The notes beneath the pieces were generated by a model. The model ran no database searches, was not told the origin of the DNA, and worked only from the letters and a program-made list of their open reading frames with translations. Positions 35,092 to 44,108 of a DNA stretch of 56,524 bases are shown here, piece by piece (within the stretch, counting starts at the first letter, position 1; the number at the start of each line of letters is the position of its first letter). A program made the translations under genes and the position numbers. The DNA lies in the NCBI GenBank assembly GCA_012518355.1, contig JAAYSP010000228.1, forward strand, positions 1 to 56,524, written 5' to 3'. Source of the stretch: a candidate division WS1 bacterium (GTDB taxonomy: Bacteria > Armatimonadota > Zipacnadia > Zipacnadales > UBA11051).

Positions 35092-36801
35092 TCACTGCCT
35101 TCCGGTGCGCAAGATACTGATGAGTAGCCAGGTGCCTAGCAGAGCACCGGCCACCAGATACGCGGTGGTTAGGATGCTGGCTATGGGATTGTCTGAGTCT
35201 GAGCTGGAGGCCAGCAGCGCCGATGACAGTATGATCGCTGATATCAGTATGGCCGCTGAAAGTCGGGTCACGATGCCATCGATTCTACGTAGAGGACGGT
35301 CCAGGTTCTCATGGTTGACACGTATCAGCAGCCGTCCCGAATTTGTCAGGGCCAGAGCTTGATTGACTTGCCGCGGCAGCAGGCGTACATGGCGCAGCAA
35401 CTGCCGGCCCAGTCTCATGCCCTGGCGCGCAAGGTTGTGTGGGTGCAGCTGGCTGATGAACATCCGCCTGATCATCTCTTCAGCGATGCCCTCGTACTCG
35501 AACTCCGGATCCAGTTGCAGGCACAGCCCTTCACTGACCACTACTGCTTTGGCCATCGAGGCGAACGCAGTAGGCACCACCAGGTCGTGTTGCATGATCA
35601 GCTTGAGCAATTCCTGCAGGATGTGGCCGATGCCGACATCCGAGCTGCGATGCAACTGACCATACATCTGCATCAGGCGGTCTATGCTGTGCTCCAGCAG
35701 GTCTGTGTCCACATCCTGCTCGGCTACACCGATGTCCATCAGTATGTCGGTCACCTGGGTGGCATCACCGTCAAACCAGGCCCATAGCATCTGCACGATG
35801 GCGGTTCGCAGGCCCTCGCCGATGGTCGTAGCGTAGCCGCTGTCGAGCAGAGCGATGGTGCCATCGGCCATGAACAGCACATTGCCACCGTGTGGATCGG
35901 CATGGAAGTAGCCGTCCAGCATCAACTGATGCATCATCATGCGGGCTACATTGGCAGCCGCTTGCTTGCGGTCCAGACCGTGTACCGCGAACGCCTCTTC
36001 ATCATCAGCACGAAAGCCGTCTATCCACTCTACGGTGAGCACGCGGGTGGTGCTATAGCGGCTGTGCACCTCAGGTATTTTGACGAAGTCGAGCGCCTCC
36101 ATTTGATGGCGGAAGCGCTCCGTGTTCTGCGCCTCGACACGAAAGTCCAATTCGTTGAGCAGATAGTAGCGGAACTCCTCGACCTGTCGAGAGGCGTGTT
36201 TGCGGCGCAGCCAGGCGTTGTGGCGCTCAGCGAACTCCACAGCTGCAGTCAGGATTTGCAGATCGGTGCGGCAGGTGTCTTCGGCCTCGGGGCGCTGAAT
36301 CTTGACGGCGACCAATTCACCCGAGTGCAGGCGGGCCCGGTGCACCTGCGCCAGAGAGCCGCATGCTACCGGTTCTTGCTGGAACTCTGCGAAAAGCTCG
36401 TCCACATCGGCGCCCAGCTCTTCGATTATGACTTGCTGGACCTGGCTAAGCTCACACGGGCCGACTCGATCCTGCAAAATTCGCAGTTCGGCCACATACT
36501 CATGTGGCAGCAAGTCGCTACGAGAACTGAGCATCTGGCCGAGCTTGACCGCAGTTGGCCCCAGCTCTTCCAGTGCCATGCGCAGCCGCACCGGTGCCTC
36601 GAGTTTGGCTGTCTCCGGGTCAGGAGTGCCGGTGATGCTGTCAGGCAGAATTCGTTCCAGCCGATCGAGGATGGAAGAGAATCCGAAACGGACCAGCACG
36701 CTGGTTATGTGGGCCAGGCGGGCAGGCCAGTGTTCAGGGCGGCGGACGGCTCGGTCGCTGCCTGATTTGCCTTCACTGTATGATGTTGAGTCCTGCTCCA
36801 C
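35092..36801 (-). CDS. UbiB/AarF (ABC1) family atypical kinase
   Basis: About 569 residues. The ABC1 core shows TAVKLGQMLSSRSDLLPHEY (KxGQ motif), VACGSLAQVHRARLHSGELV (the Ala-rich nucleotide loop) with VAVKIQRP, DGYFHADPHGGNVLFMADGT and IALLDSGYATTIGEG with the metal-binding Asp. Two membrane helices sit at the C-terminus (LSAAILISAIILSSALLASS and YLVAGALLGTWLLISIL). These proteins are lipid-handling ATPases needed for quinone synthesis or lipid transport. GTG 36801 is my choice: sequence further up to 36906 looks like a shadow of the overlapping radical SAM gene. The overlap with that gene is about 29 bases. Confidence 0.9.
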   Translation of the reverse strand: MEQDSTSYSEGKSGSDRAVRRPEHWPARLAHITSVLVRFGFSSILDRLERILPDSITGTPDPETAKLEAPVRLRMALEELGPTAVKLGQMLSSRSDLLPHEYVAELRILQDRVGPCELSQVQQVIIEELGADVDELFAEFQQEPVACGSLAQVHRARLHSGELVAVKIQRPEAEDTCRTDLQILTAAVEFAERHNAWLRRKHASRQVEEFRYYLLNELDFRVEAQNTERFRHQMEALDFVKIPEVHSRYSTTRVLTVEWIDGFRADDEEAFAVHGLDRKQAAANVARMMMHQLMLDGYFHADPHGGNVLFMADGTIALLDSGYATTIGEGLRTAIVQMLWAWFDGDATQVTDILMDIGVAEQDVDTDLLEHSIDRLMQMYGQLHRSSDVGIGHILQELLKLIMQHDLVVPTAFASMAKAVVVSEGLCLQLDPEFEYEGIAEEMIRRMFISQLHPHNLARQGMRLGRQLLRHVRLLPRQVNQALALTNSGRLLIRVNHENLDRPLRRIDGIVTRLSAAILISAIILSSALLASSSDSDNPIASILTTAYLVAGALLGTWLLISILRTGRQ

Positions 36802-37780
36802 AGTTGGAGCACCTGCCCTCTGAGAGACAGTCGGGTCGCGCCTGGAAGCCGCTGCGGCTGACTGCCACCGCATCGCAGGACGGGCAGCGGGTGTCGGTTG
36901 TGCCATCCAGGTGCAGATTGCCGATGTATACGAACTTCAGTTTGCTAACTGCGATCTCATGAGCGCGTTTCAGGGTGGCGGCCGGTGTGGACGGGGCATG
37001 GAAGTCATGGGCAGGCCGATACGCGGAGAAGTGTACCGGCATGTGCTCCGACAACCCTGCAGCCCAATCCACGAGAGTCTCTATCTGCTCGTCACTATCG
37101 TTTTCGCCCGGTATCAGCAGATTTGTGATCTCCACATGACAGTGGGCCATAGCGGCTTCCACCGTATCTCTGGGATGCTGTGCGCGCCCGCCGCACAACC
37201 TGCGATAAAACTCATCGTCCATAGATTTTATGTCCACATTCATAGCGTCAAGATGAGGCAGAAGCGCCTGGAGCGGTTCGCTTTCGACGATGCCGTTGGT
37301 GACCAGCACGTTTTTCATGCCCTCCGCAGCTACCAGCGGAGCCGTGTCGGCCAGATATTCGTATGATATGAACGGTTCGTTGTAGGTGTAGGCGACACCC
37401 AGGTTGCCCTGTGGCCTGCAGTTGACGGCCATTTCGACCAGCTTTTCGGGGCTGATATACTCGCTAAGCGGACGGCCCTGGGATATCTGCCAGTTCTGGC
37501 AGAAGCTGCAGCTCAGGTTGCACCCGAAGCTTCCCACTGACAGGATTGGCCTGCCCGGGTAGAAGTGGTACAGCGGCTTTTTCTCGATGGGGTCAAGCGC
37601 CAGAGAGGTGACCTGGCCGTAGTTGGCAGAGTAGAGAGTACCCTCGTGGTTTTCTCTTGCCCCACACAGCCCTGTCTTACCCGGGCGAATTCGGCAATGC
37701 CAGGGGCACAGTAGGCACTCGACATCCTGCTGGCTCAGGTTGCGGAAGTAAGAGGCTATGTGTAGATCGTCGCGGTCCAT
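36773..37780 (-). CDS. amrS: AmmeMemoRadiSam-type radical SAM enzyme
   Basis: A 335-residue radical SAM protein. The N-terminal block CLLCPWHCRIRPGKTGLCGA binds or resembles a metal site; the [4Fe-4S] motif is GSFGCNLSCSFCQNWQISQG (CxxxCxxC). Then follow GVAYTYNEPFISYEYLADTA, VTNGIVESEPLQALLPHLDA, MNVDIKSMDDEFYRRLCGG and ITNLLIPGENDSDEQIE, matching the AmmeMemoRadiSam system enzyme. A C-terminal zinc ribbon (CPSCDAVAV and CSNCG) is also typical. The partner Memo and AMMECR1 domains are not encoded nearby, so they may lie elsewhere. ATG 37780 has GGAG 9 bases upstream. It is the first gene of the leftward block leading to mre and kds. Confidence 0.9.
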   Translation of the reverse strand: MDRDDLHIASYFRNLSQQDVECLLCPWHCRIRPGKTGLCGARENHEGTLYSANYGQVTSLALDPIEKKPLYHFYPGRPILSVGSFGCNLSCSFCQNWQISQGRPLSEYISPEKLVEMAVNCRPQGNLGVAYTYNEPFISYEYLADTAPLVAAEGMKNVLVTNGIVESEPLQALLPHLDAMNVDIKSMDDEFYRRLCGGRAQHPRDTVEAAMAHCHVEITNLLIPGENDSDEQIETLVDWAAGLSEHMPVHFSAYRPAHDFHAPSTPAATLKRAHEIAVSKLKFVYIGNLHLDGTTDTRCPSCDAVAVSRSGFQARPDCLSEGRCSNCGAGLNIIQ

Positions 37781-38156
37781 AGGCTGGAACTCCAGGTGGA
37801 GCATGTATGGTCTAGGTGGCGCCATGTCGCGGTACGATGTGCTATACCGGCGCTCACTGGGCGACCATTTCTGGGGCCATGTACTCCGGTATCACCGTGA
37901 ACCCTTCCAGACAGGCGTCGCTGACATATCGCCTTCGGGCGCAGTTGCGCCATCTGTAGCTGCAGCCTGGTGGCTGGCCGTGTCGACACAGCCTTACAGT
38001 GACACAATTTTATGGCGGCGGCCCGAGGGCTAAGCGCGTTTCCGGTGTCCTCAGATGGGGTGAGGTTGACCGGGGCGGTATGAATAGCAGGTTCCGGACA
38101 GCGCACAGGCCTAAACACAGGTCGCCAGCCGTCAGATGCAGCGGTCGATCTGCCCG
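37781..38156. other. Non-coding gap
   Basis: No ORF here has plausible composition or a ribosome binding site. It should carry the promoter of the leftward amrS-ubiB-maf-mre-kds block, but I see no convincing -35/-10 pair. Confidence 0.4.
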
Positions 38157-38891
38157 CTATTCTCCGAACGGTGGCTCGTTCTGTATTTCTGTGATGAGTG
38201 CATCGGCTGCTGCCACCTGTGCATCGGTGCCCTCGACCAAAAGACGTGCGGCTCCCTCTGCACCACAGACCCCGCCCGAACCGATCTGGTGGCATTCCGC
38301 GCCGGTCAGAAGTTTGAGGGCCTCCAGCTCGGTGACGATCTGCCCTTCCATTATCCACAGGCTCGGTATGTGCGGTTTGCTCAGCTCGGGCATAGCAGCG
38401 AGTTTGCGTGCGGTGTCTCGCAGTGAACCGGCCACTTGCTTTTCCAGGCCGATGGGTATGATTGCATGCAGTCCACGTCCATATACGGGGCCTGCAAGTG
38501 CGCCCCAGGTGCCGCCAGCGGGGTGTCCGACCAGCAGACCGGCGCAGCCAGCAGCATAGTCTAGCGCGTTGGCGCCCTTGATGACGATATCACCGGCACT
38601 CATCATGGGAGCTGCCTTCTTCACGCCCAGGCCAAGCACTGGTGCGCCATTTTTGAAGACTACTTCCTCCATCTGGCCGGAGAAAACTTCACTGGTATCT
38701 ACATCAGGTGGTGTGGTTTTCCCCAGACAGTAGGCGCCCTTATCTATCGGCCGACCGAATAGCTCTTCGAGTATGTAGGCGTTTGTGGTGCCCTTGCCTA
38801 CTGCAATCATACCCTGTTGCATAGCTGTTTGTACACAGTCCATCTGGGCGACCGCTTTGGCGATGAGCCGCTTGCCGGCTGCCACGGTCAC
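38157..38891 (-). CDS. Conserved protein of unknown function
   Basis: About 244 residues from GTG 38891, which follows AGGAG by 7 bases. The open frame extends to 39098, but that part spans a terminator-like hairpin and has poor composition. The N-terminus VTVAAGKRLIAKAVAQMDCV reads like the first helix, followed by GMIAVGKGTTNAYILEELFG, YCLGKTTPPDVDTSEVF, DIVIKGANALDYAAGCAGLL and a Gly-rich run VGHPAGGTWGALAGPVYGRG. The C-terminus has an ESAGIGSGGVCGAEGA-like segment (IGSGGVCGAEGAARLLVEGT) and a possible ferredoxin-like helix. I recall similar sequences in archaea and thermophiles without function; Gly/Thr-rich loops suggest a small-molecule-binding protein. Confidence 0.8.
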   Translation of the reverse strand: MTVAAGKRLIAKAVAQMDCVQTAMQQGMIAVGKGTTNAYILEELFGRPIDKGAYCLGKTTPPDVDTSEVFSGQMEEVVFKNGAPVLGLGVKKAAPMMSAGDIVIKGANALDYAAGCAGLLVGHPAGGTWGALAGPVYGRGLHAIIPIGLEKQVAGSLRDTARKLAAMPELSKPHIPSLWIMEGQIVTELEALKLLTGAECHQIGSGGVCGAEGAARLLVEGTDAQVAAADALITEIQNEPPFGE

Positions 38892-39094
38892 CACGTAACT
38901 CCTGATACATCTGTCACTCACAATCCTCACTCCAGCGCTTGTGATGCAGTGCAAACCGAACGCAGGCAACTGCAAAAGTATATCAGTTGGTGAGGTGTGT
39001 TGGCAAGCCACAACGTAGATGGTCTCGGTTGCTACAGCCGAGTTTGCTTGCTCGCTGGCGCCCTCATGCATCATGAGTGAGTACCGCATAGCAA

Positions 39095-39126
39095 ACACAG
39101 GGCCTGCGGAGATGCAGGCCCTGTGT
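39095..39126 (-). terminator. Strong hairpin after the isomerase gene
   Basis: A perfect 13-bp stem ACACAGGGCCTGC / GCAGGCCCTGTGT with a 6-base loop (39108-39113), 27 bases beyond the stop codon at 39153. On the minus strand it is followed by TTGCT only, so it is a strong hairpin with a weak T-run. Confidence 0.65.
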
Positions 39127-39152
39127 CGCTCAGCTTGAGCCCGGTAGTGTCT

Positions 39153-39935
39153 CTAGCTGTTGATGATGCACTCCAGATGGGCCGCGGTATCGCGCACAAA
39201 CTGCTCGGGGTACTGTGGATAGGAGCTGAGTTCGGCGGTCAGATAGTCATTGTAGCCGACTCCGCGCAGGGCATTCATCACTCGCGGATAATCCACACTG
39301 CCTGTCAGCAGGGGTACGAAATCCCGCTTGGTGGTGTTGAAATCCTTGACATGCACCTTCACGATGCGCTCTCCCAGGATGTCAATCCACTGGTGAGGGA
39401 AGCCGTAAAGCAGGATGTTGCCCACATCGAAATAGGCTTTGATCAACTGATGCTCGAAGCTGTCCACATAATCCCGGAACTCCACAGGGCTCAGGAGGAA
39501 CTTGTTCCAAACGTTCTCAAGAGCCATGGTGACACCGAACTCTTCGGCGGTGGGGAGGATCTCACGAAGGCTTTTCTTAGACAGGTCGAGAGCCGCTGCG
39601 TATGAGACATCTTCAGTTACGACACCGGGTACGACCAGGACAGTGGTGACGTTCGCCCAGCTTGCCACCTTGATAGCGTGTTTGATGCCCTCCACGCCAT
39701 CAAGGCGAATATCTTCATCAGTGCTCGACAGTGGCAGCTTCCAGTGGCTACCGGCCATCACGCTGTGGACCTCCAGGCCCAATTCGACAGCAATTTCAGC
39801 CACTTCTTCGGTTTCCTGCTGAGTGTCGAAGGTAGGGAATTCGATTCCGTCCAGACCTGCATCCTTGGCAAGCTTCAGCCGATCACGGACGCTGAGCTTT
39901 GCAGGCAGACTGCTGTAACACATCGCTTTTTTCAC
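39153..39935 (-). CDS. Sugar phosphate isomerase/epimerase (AP endonuclease 2-like TIM barrel)
   Basis: About 260 residues with the xylose-isomerase-like TIM barrel. It starts KKAMCYSSLPAKLSVRDRLK then AKDAGLDGIEFPTFD, and contains VEGIKHAIKVASWANVTTVL, FGVTMALENVWNKFLLSPVE (metal-binding Glu), IKAYFDVGNILLYGFPHQWI (Asp), IVKVHVKDFNTTKRDF (His, Asp) and YLTAELSSYPQYP (last Glu). This metal set fits hexulose-6-phosphate isomerase or hydroxypyruvate-isomerase-type enzymes; the substrate is not clear. GTG 39935 has GGAGGCGGT upstream. The gene is followed by a strong hairpin and stands alone, next to the transporter at 40466. Confidence 0.88.
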   Translation of the reverse strand: MKKAMCYSSLPAKLSVRDRLKLAKDAGLDGIEFPTFDTQQETEEVAEIAVELGLEVHSVMAGSHWKLPLSSTDEDIRLDGVEGIKHAIKVASWANVTTVLVVPGVVTEDVSYAAALDLSKKSLREILPTAEEFGVTMALENVWNKFLLSPVEFRDYVDSFEHQLIKAYFDVGNILLYGFPHQWIDILGERIVKVHVKDFNTTKRDFVPLLTGSVDYPRVMNALRGVGYNDYLTAELSSYPQYPEQFVRDTAAHLECIINS

Positions 39936-40380
39936 TACACCGCCTCCAGTGTGTGAATGGTAGTTGGTACGAGAAAAGCTTCTTCGAAAAAGACCGCATG
40001 TCCTCCTGCATGGCATAGTGGATTTCGCCGAATGGAGGAGCTATTGCGCTTGTACGAGCTTCACATCACACCGCATTAGCAACCGATATAGTGCATGATC
40101 GCTGCATTTTCAGGTGGGGTGAGGACCTATGTATTATGGCAGAGGCTGAATATATACCCTCCACCGTCGTCCATGATGCTGATATTGCCTTGCTTTCCTG
40201 CCGGACCTGCTCCGGAGAGCTGAAGAGTAGAGTCTGTTGGCTATCCATGCCACCCATGAAGATCAAATCATCTCCGAATCCGCATTTGTCTATGTCACAT
40301 GGTCGCCATAACCACCATGACCATTCGGTGGCAAGACAGGCTGCAGGACCTGGGAAGTACGCGGGAGCAGTAGAAGCAAA
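39936..40380. other. Non-coding gap
   Basis: Between two leftward genes; ORFs here have no ribosome binding site. It should hold the promoter of the isomerase gene, but no clear pair of boxes is seen. The transporter's terminator lies at its right edge. Confidence 0.4.
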
Positions 40381-40413
40381 CAAGAGCCCATGCAAATTCT
40401 GCATGGGCTCTTG
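40381..40413 (-). terminator. Terminator of the OPT-like transporter gene
   Basis: A perfect 14-bp stem CAAGAGCCCATGCA / TGCATGGGCTCTTG with a 5-base loop, 53 bases beyond the stop codon. T-rich bases follow on both strands (TTTGC on the minus, AGTTTTG on the plus), so it may work in both directions. Confidence 0.75.
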
Positions 40414-40465
40414 AGTTTTGTCGGTGTAGCTTGCAGCATTTGCACCGCACTCAGTCATCAGCGGC

Positions 40466-42448
40466 CTAGAATGGCAACAGGGTGATGGATTGCGAGACGA
40501 GCGCAAATGCGATTGATAGCATCGAGACCAGCCCCATACCACATGCCAGTCCGGCATATAGTACTGGAGGCCACAGTTTCCAGTTTTCCTCTCCAAATCG
40601 CTTGCGCATGTAGTAGCGTCCGATAAGTGCGCCGAGCATCTCTGGGAAGATGTAGTGGGGCATGGTACTCAAGCCACGGATGAAGCCGTAGATGAGCAGT
40701 ACCGGTGCGTTGAAGAAGTTGAGCACCCAGTATGTGACCAGCCCAAAGCCCAGGCCTCCGACCATCAGCCACGGCTTGATGGCGCGCTGGAACATCTCGA
40801 CATGCCCACCCTCGGAAGTCGCCGAGTACCACAGCCACTGCTGCAGGGCGGTGAAGTCCCAGAATTTCTGGGCGTAGGGATACTGCACACTGGGGATGGG
40901 GTTGAGCCGCCATATGTAGCTCCAGAATAGGAAGCTGCATATGATTATGATCGGGAAGGTGAGCGCCTCGGCCTTCAGGATGGACGTGAACTTGGTGCCG
41001 GTGAGCTCAACTTCGCGGAATTTCTGACTGGTGGCGCCATAGTTTGACAGCGGGATTGGGGCGAACCAGATGTCTACGCCCTTGTAGCCGCTGAAGATAA
41101 ACGTGGCCTCTCGTATCATCGGGAAGGAGATGAACTGGCCGGTCAATCCGATCATGCGTGCATTGATGTAGGATTGGAACGGTGTCCATATGTAGCCGTA
41201 CACCAGGATGAACACGATCGGGAAGTCCGGAACCAGTATCCGGCACAGGATGACATAGCCGGTGGTGGCCAGGAAAAACAGGGCTATGCACCAGTAGACG
41301 TTGAAGTCGCCGCGATCGTGTTTTGGTTTGCCGAAGCCCAGAGCACCGCTGGTCTCACCGCTCCGCCGCGCTTCCATATACTGCGTCCAGCTCTTGTACA
41401 TGCCGATGAACGCAACAGAGAAGGCCGTGCCGATCCCGAACGACAGCCAAACGTCAATCTGTGTTGCCCACAGAGTTCGGGTAGACTCCATGCCCGGTCG
41501 CCAGGTCGGCATGTGGCCGGTTTTCTGGATGATGGGGTTTACGAGCAGGGTGGCGGCTGCACCTGCGAACGAGCCGGCGACCATCCAGAAAGGCAGGACA
41601 AATCCCAGGAAAATCATGGAGATGTTGGTGCCTATGCCGGTAGGTGCTGACGGCAGTATCGATTCAGTGCCTGCGGTGAAATCAATCCACGGTATAGGCA
41701 AGATGGAGACCGGCTGGACGAGCATGACGCCGGTGATCGTCGGCAAACCTACGTATATGAAGCCAAAGCCGATACCGATCATCGCGCCGATCGAGAAAAG
41801 TCGCCATCGCCAGGTCTCTTCCTTGCTGGATGCCTCGGCCAGAGCGGTTGCGCCCTGTGCGGTGATTGGAGCCAGCGGATATGGAAGCTTCTCACCATCG
41901 GACATCAGCCGATACAGCACATATCCGAAAGTGAACCACGCCACCCGAGAAAAAATCTGGGTGGCCAGCATGACCACAATCGCCGGTCCCCAGTCACGGT
42001 GGACAAAAGTCCGCTCACGGATCGCTGCCGACTCTGTCGGCGGCGTGACCCAGTTGGGGACTTGCTCTCCCAGGCCTCCGGGGGCCACGGCGCGCAAAAA
42101 TGAGTTCCAGATGAGCCCGGCAAACGGCCCACCAGAAAGCGCCAAACCTCCGGTCATCGCTGTCAGGCCACCGGCGATGTAGTAAAGCACATACACTTCC
42201 TGCCTGGTGAGGGTGGTCAGTGACCGTCGTGCCACCTCTGTGAACAGGATGATGGTAGTCCATTCGGCTGCCGGTCCCATGGTCTGGCCTGCGACCAGCC
42301 CCAGGTAAATGGATCCGGGCATCATCACGAAACCGATGAAAAGTGCGCCGATGATGGTCTTCCAGCCGAAGCCGTCCCGATACTCCTCGGGCGCCTCCAT
42401 CAGGTCTCGGTATTGCTGTAGCTCTTCTATCTCTCGCATTCTGGCCAT
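40466..42448 (-). CDS. OPT-superfamily-like membrane transporter (DUF6785/DUF6784 type)
   Basis: A 660-residue membrane protein with about 14 hydrophobic helices. The opening IIGALFIGFVMMPGSIYLGL then VAGQTMGPAAEWTTIILFTE resembles the oligopeptide transporter (OPT) superfamily. The C-terminal third, including WKLWPPVLYAGLACGMGLVS, matches the DUF6784 module and the rest DUF6785, families frequent in Armatimonadota, Planctomycetes and Lentisphaerae. Two cytoplasmic loops are marked by RREEAR-like stretches: YMEARRSGETSGALGFGKPK and KFREVELTGTKFTSIL. The substrate is unknown. ATG 42448 has no strong ribosome binding site. It is an isolated gene with a terminator at 40381. Confidence 0.85.
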   Translation of the reverse strand: MARMREIEELQQYRDLMEAPEEYRDGFGWKTIIGALFIGFVMMPGSIYLGLVAGQTMGPAAEWTTIILFTEVARRSLTTLTRQEVYVLYYIAGGLTAMTGGLALSGGPFAGLIWNSFLRAVAPGGLGEQVPNWVTPPTESAAIRERTFVHRDWGPAIVVMLATQIFSRVAWFTFGYVLYRLMSDGEKLPYPLAPITAQGATALAEASSKEETWRWRLFSIGAMIGIGFGFIYVGLPTITGVMLVQPVSILPIPWIDFTAGTESILPSAPTGIGTNISMIFLGFVLPFWMVAGSFAGAAATLLVNPIIQKTGHMPTWRPGMESTRTLWATQIDVWLSFGIGTAFSVAFIGMYKSWTQYMEARRSGETSGALGFGKPKHDRGDFNVYWCIALFFLATTGYVILCRILVPDFPIVFILVYGYIWTPFQSYINARMIGLTGQFISFPMIREATFIFSGYKGVDIWFAPIPLSNYGATSQKFREVELTGTKFTSILKAEALTFPIIIICSFLFWSYIWRLNPIPSVQYPYAQKFWDFTALQQWLWYSATSEGGHVEMFQRAIKPWLMVGGLGFGLVTYWVLNFFNAPVLLIYGFIRGLSTMPHYIFPEMLGALIGRYYMRKRFGEENWKLWPPVLYAGLACGMGLVSMLSIAFALVSQSITLLPF

Positions 42449-43151
42449 TGACGTACTTGCTCCGCCCTACTTTGATTGCCGCGAAAGTGTCGTCAAGCAT
42501 ACTACATCCGCCACTTTCCTGCAACCGGCGGCGGATTCCTTCTCTTGCGCTGAAATTATCTGTCACGGGATAGCTATATGCCATGCCATCCGATGATTGC
42601 GCTGTATCTGGCATGTGTCGTGAACCAATTCGCCCTCGATATCAATTAGTCCTTCCTGCAATTGTATGAGATTTTGCCACGGATACAATTGATGACAGCT
42701 AGGCAGGCCCTGTGCTCGATTTCTTCGGTTCTCGGGCTGAAATCGGATGCCGATAGCGAGCCCTGTATCAGTATCAGTCAACAATCAACCGCACATCGCG
42801 GGCCGTGAGCTGCAATTGTCGCTTGCCCTGTGCAACATGCTGGAGGTGGAGATGCCTAGCATATAGTCTCACACCGGTTTACCTGCAACCGTGTTCACTG
42901 CTGCAAGCGGTGTCCGGGCAACCTCGCAAGATGGAGAGATCCCGGAGCTCTTACCCCCGCATTGGGCCCCAAGCGACATCTGCTGACGATTCACGAAAGC
43001 CTAATGCCACAGTCGTCGATCTGCGCTCAAATCAGAATTGCCCGATATAACTGGAGACAACAAGCAGGAAGTCAGAACGTCTATGGTGAAAGTAGCGCGG
43101 CAAATCATATCGTGGACTTCCATCAGTATTGGTGGAAGGGGGAATGGACGA
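42449..43151. other. Divergent non-coding region
   Basis: About 700 bases between the leftward transporter and the rightward SDR gene. No ORF here looks real. The only clear structure is the inverted repeat at 42659-42691. A promoter for either gene must lie here, yet I see no convincing consensus. Confidence 0.4.
42659..42691. repeat. Inverted repeat, possible operator
   Basis: Perfect 9-bp arms CAATTGTAT (42659-42667) and ATACAATTG (42683-42691) with a 15-base spacer. Its position in the gap between the divergent transporter and SDR genes is suitable for a dimeric regulator, but no regulator gene is adjacent. Confidence 0.45.
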
Positions 43152-44108
43152 GTGCACAACGATAAGTCGTCAGGCGATTGCAGGGAACCTCGCAATATTT
43201 TGGTGATAGGTGGCAGCGGCTTTCTCAGCGGTACGATCGCCAGAAGTGCAGTAGCCGCGGGGCACCGTACGTGGGTCGTCACACGCGGTCAGCGACCTGT
43301 ACCCGAAGGCGTCACCAGCCTCATAGCTGACCGACATGACCGTGACGCCTTTGCGGCCGTGGTGGCCGCCGAGAACACCCACTGGGATGCGGTGATAGAC
43401 TGCATCGCATATGAACCGGAGGACATGCGCCAGAACCTGGACGTGTTGAGCACCCTGGCCTCGCAGCTCGTCTTCATCTCCACTGATTTTGTGTTCGATC
43501 CGACGCGCCGCAGCTTTCCTCAGCCGGTGGAGGCGCCGTATACCGAACTCGATGACTACGGGGGCAAGAAGCGCCAGTGTGAACTGCTACTTCTCGACGG
43601 CGACACCGGCGCCATGGAGTGGACCATCCTGCGCCCGTGTCACATCTACGGCCCCGGCTCGCAGTTGGGCTGTCTGCCGCTGCACGGCCGCGATCCGGAC
43701 CTGATCCGACGAATTCAGCTCGGTGAGACGCTACGGCTGGTCGGCGGCGGCCACTTCCTCCAGCAGCCGATCTTCGTCCGCGACCTGGCTGCCATTGCCC
43801 TCAGCGCGATCGGCAACAGCCGGGCTTTCGGGCAGATTTACTGCACCGCGGGCCCGGACATCATCGAATCGCGTCGCTACTACGAGATCGTCGGCGAGGT
43901 GTTGGGGCTCCAGGTGAGCATCGAAGAGGTGCCGGTCACGCAAGCGCTGGCAGATGACCCTACCAGACTGCCGTTCTACTGCCATCGCATCTACAGCCTC
44001 GACCGGTTTGCTGAGCATGGGCTGCACGTCCCCGCAGTTCCCATCGAAGACGGTTTGCGTGAGCACACAGAGAGTCTGCTGGCCGCGGCCTCGACACAAC
44101 AAAACTGA
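43152..44108 (+). CDS. NAD-dependent epimerase/dehydratase (extended SDR)
   Basis: About 318 residues from GTG 43152, which has GGAAGGGGG 8 bases upstream; the open frame reaches back to 43038. The Rossmann loop is NILVIGGSGFLSGTIARSAV (GxxGFxxG), with VFISTDFVFDP and the active-site YGGKK (YxxxK) about 125 residues later, then WTILRPCHIYGPGSQLG. The enzyme would oxidise or epimerise a nucleotide sugar or a free sugar; the exact substrate is unclear. Its last 30 codons and the spacer to the next gene are duplicated in a four-unit array (44016-44606). Confidence 0.88.
   Translation: MHNDKSSGDCREPRNILVIGGSGFLSGTIARSAVAAGHRTWVVTRGQRPVPEGVTSLIADRHDRDAFAAVVAAENTHWDAVIDCIAYEPEDMRQNLDVLSTLASQLVFISTDFVFDPTRRSFPQPVEAPYTELDDYGGKKRQCELLLLDGDTGAMEWTILRPCHIYGPGSQLGCLPLHGRDPDLIRRIQLGETLRLVGGGHFLQQPIFVRDLAAIALSAIGNSRAFGQIYCTAGPDIIESRRYYEIVGEVLGLQVSIEEVPVTQALADDPTRLPFYCHRIYSLDRFAEHGLHVPAVPIEDGLREHTESLLAAASTQQN

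Noticed and set aside
37756-38358. A 200-codon minus-strand ORF in the gap before amrS
   Set aside because: It overlaps both neighbours in another frame and has Arg/Thr-rich low-quality composition.
40066-40596. A 176-codon minus-strand ORF beyond the OPT-like gene
   Set aside because: It crosses a strong terminator and the end of the transporter gene.
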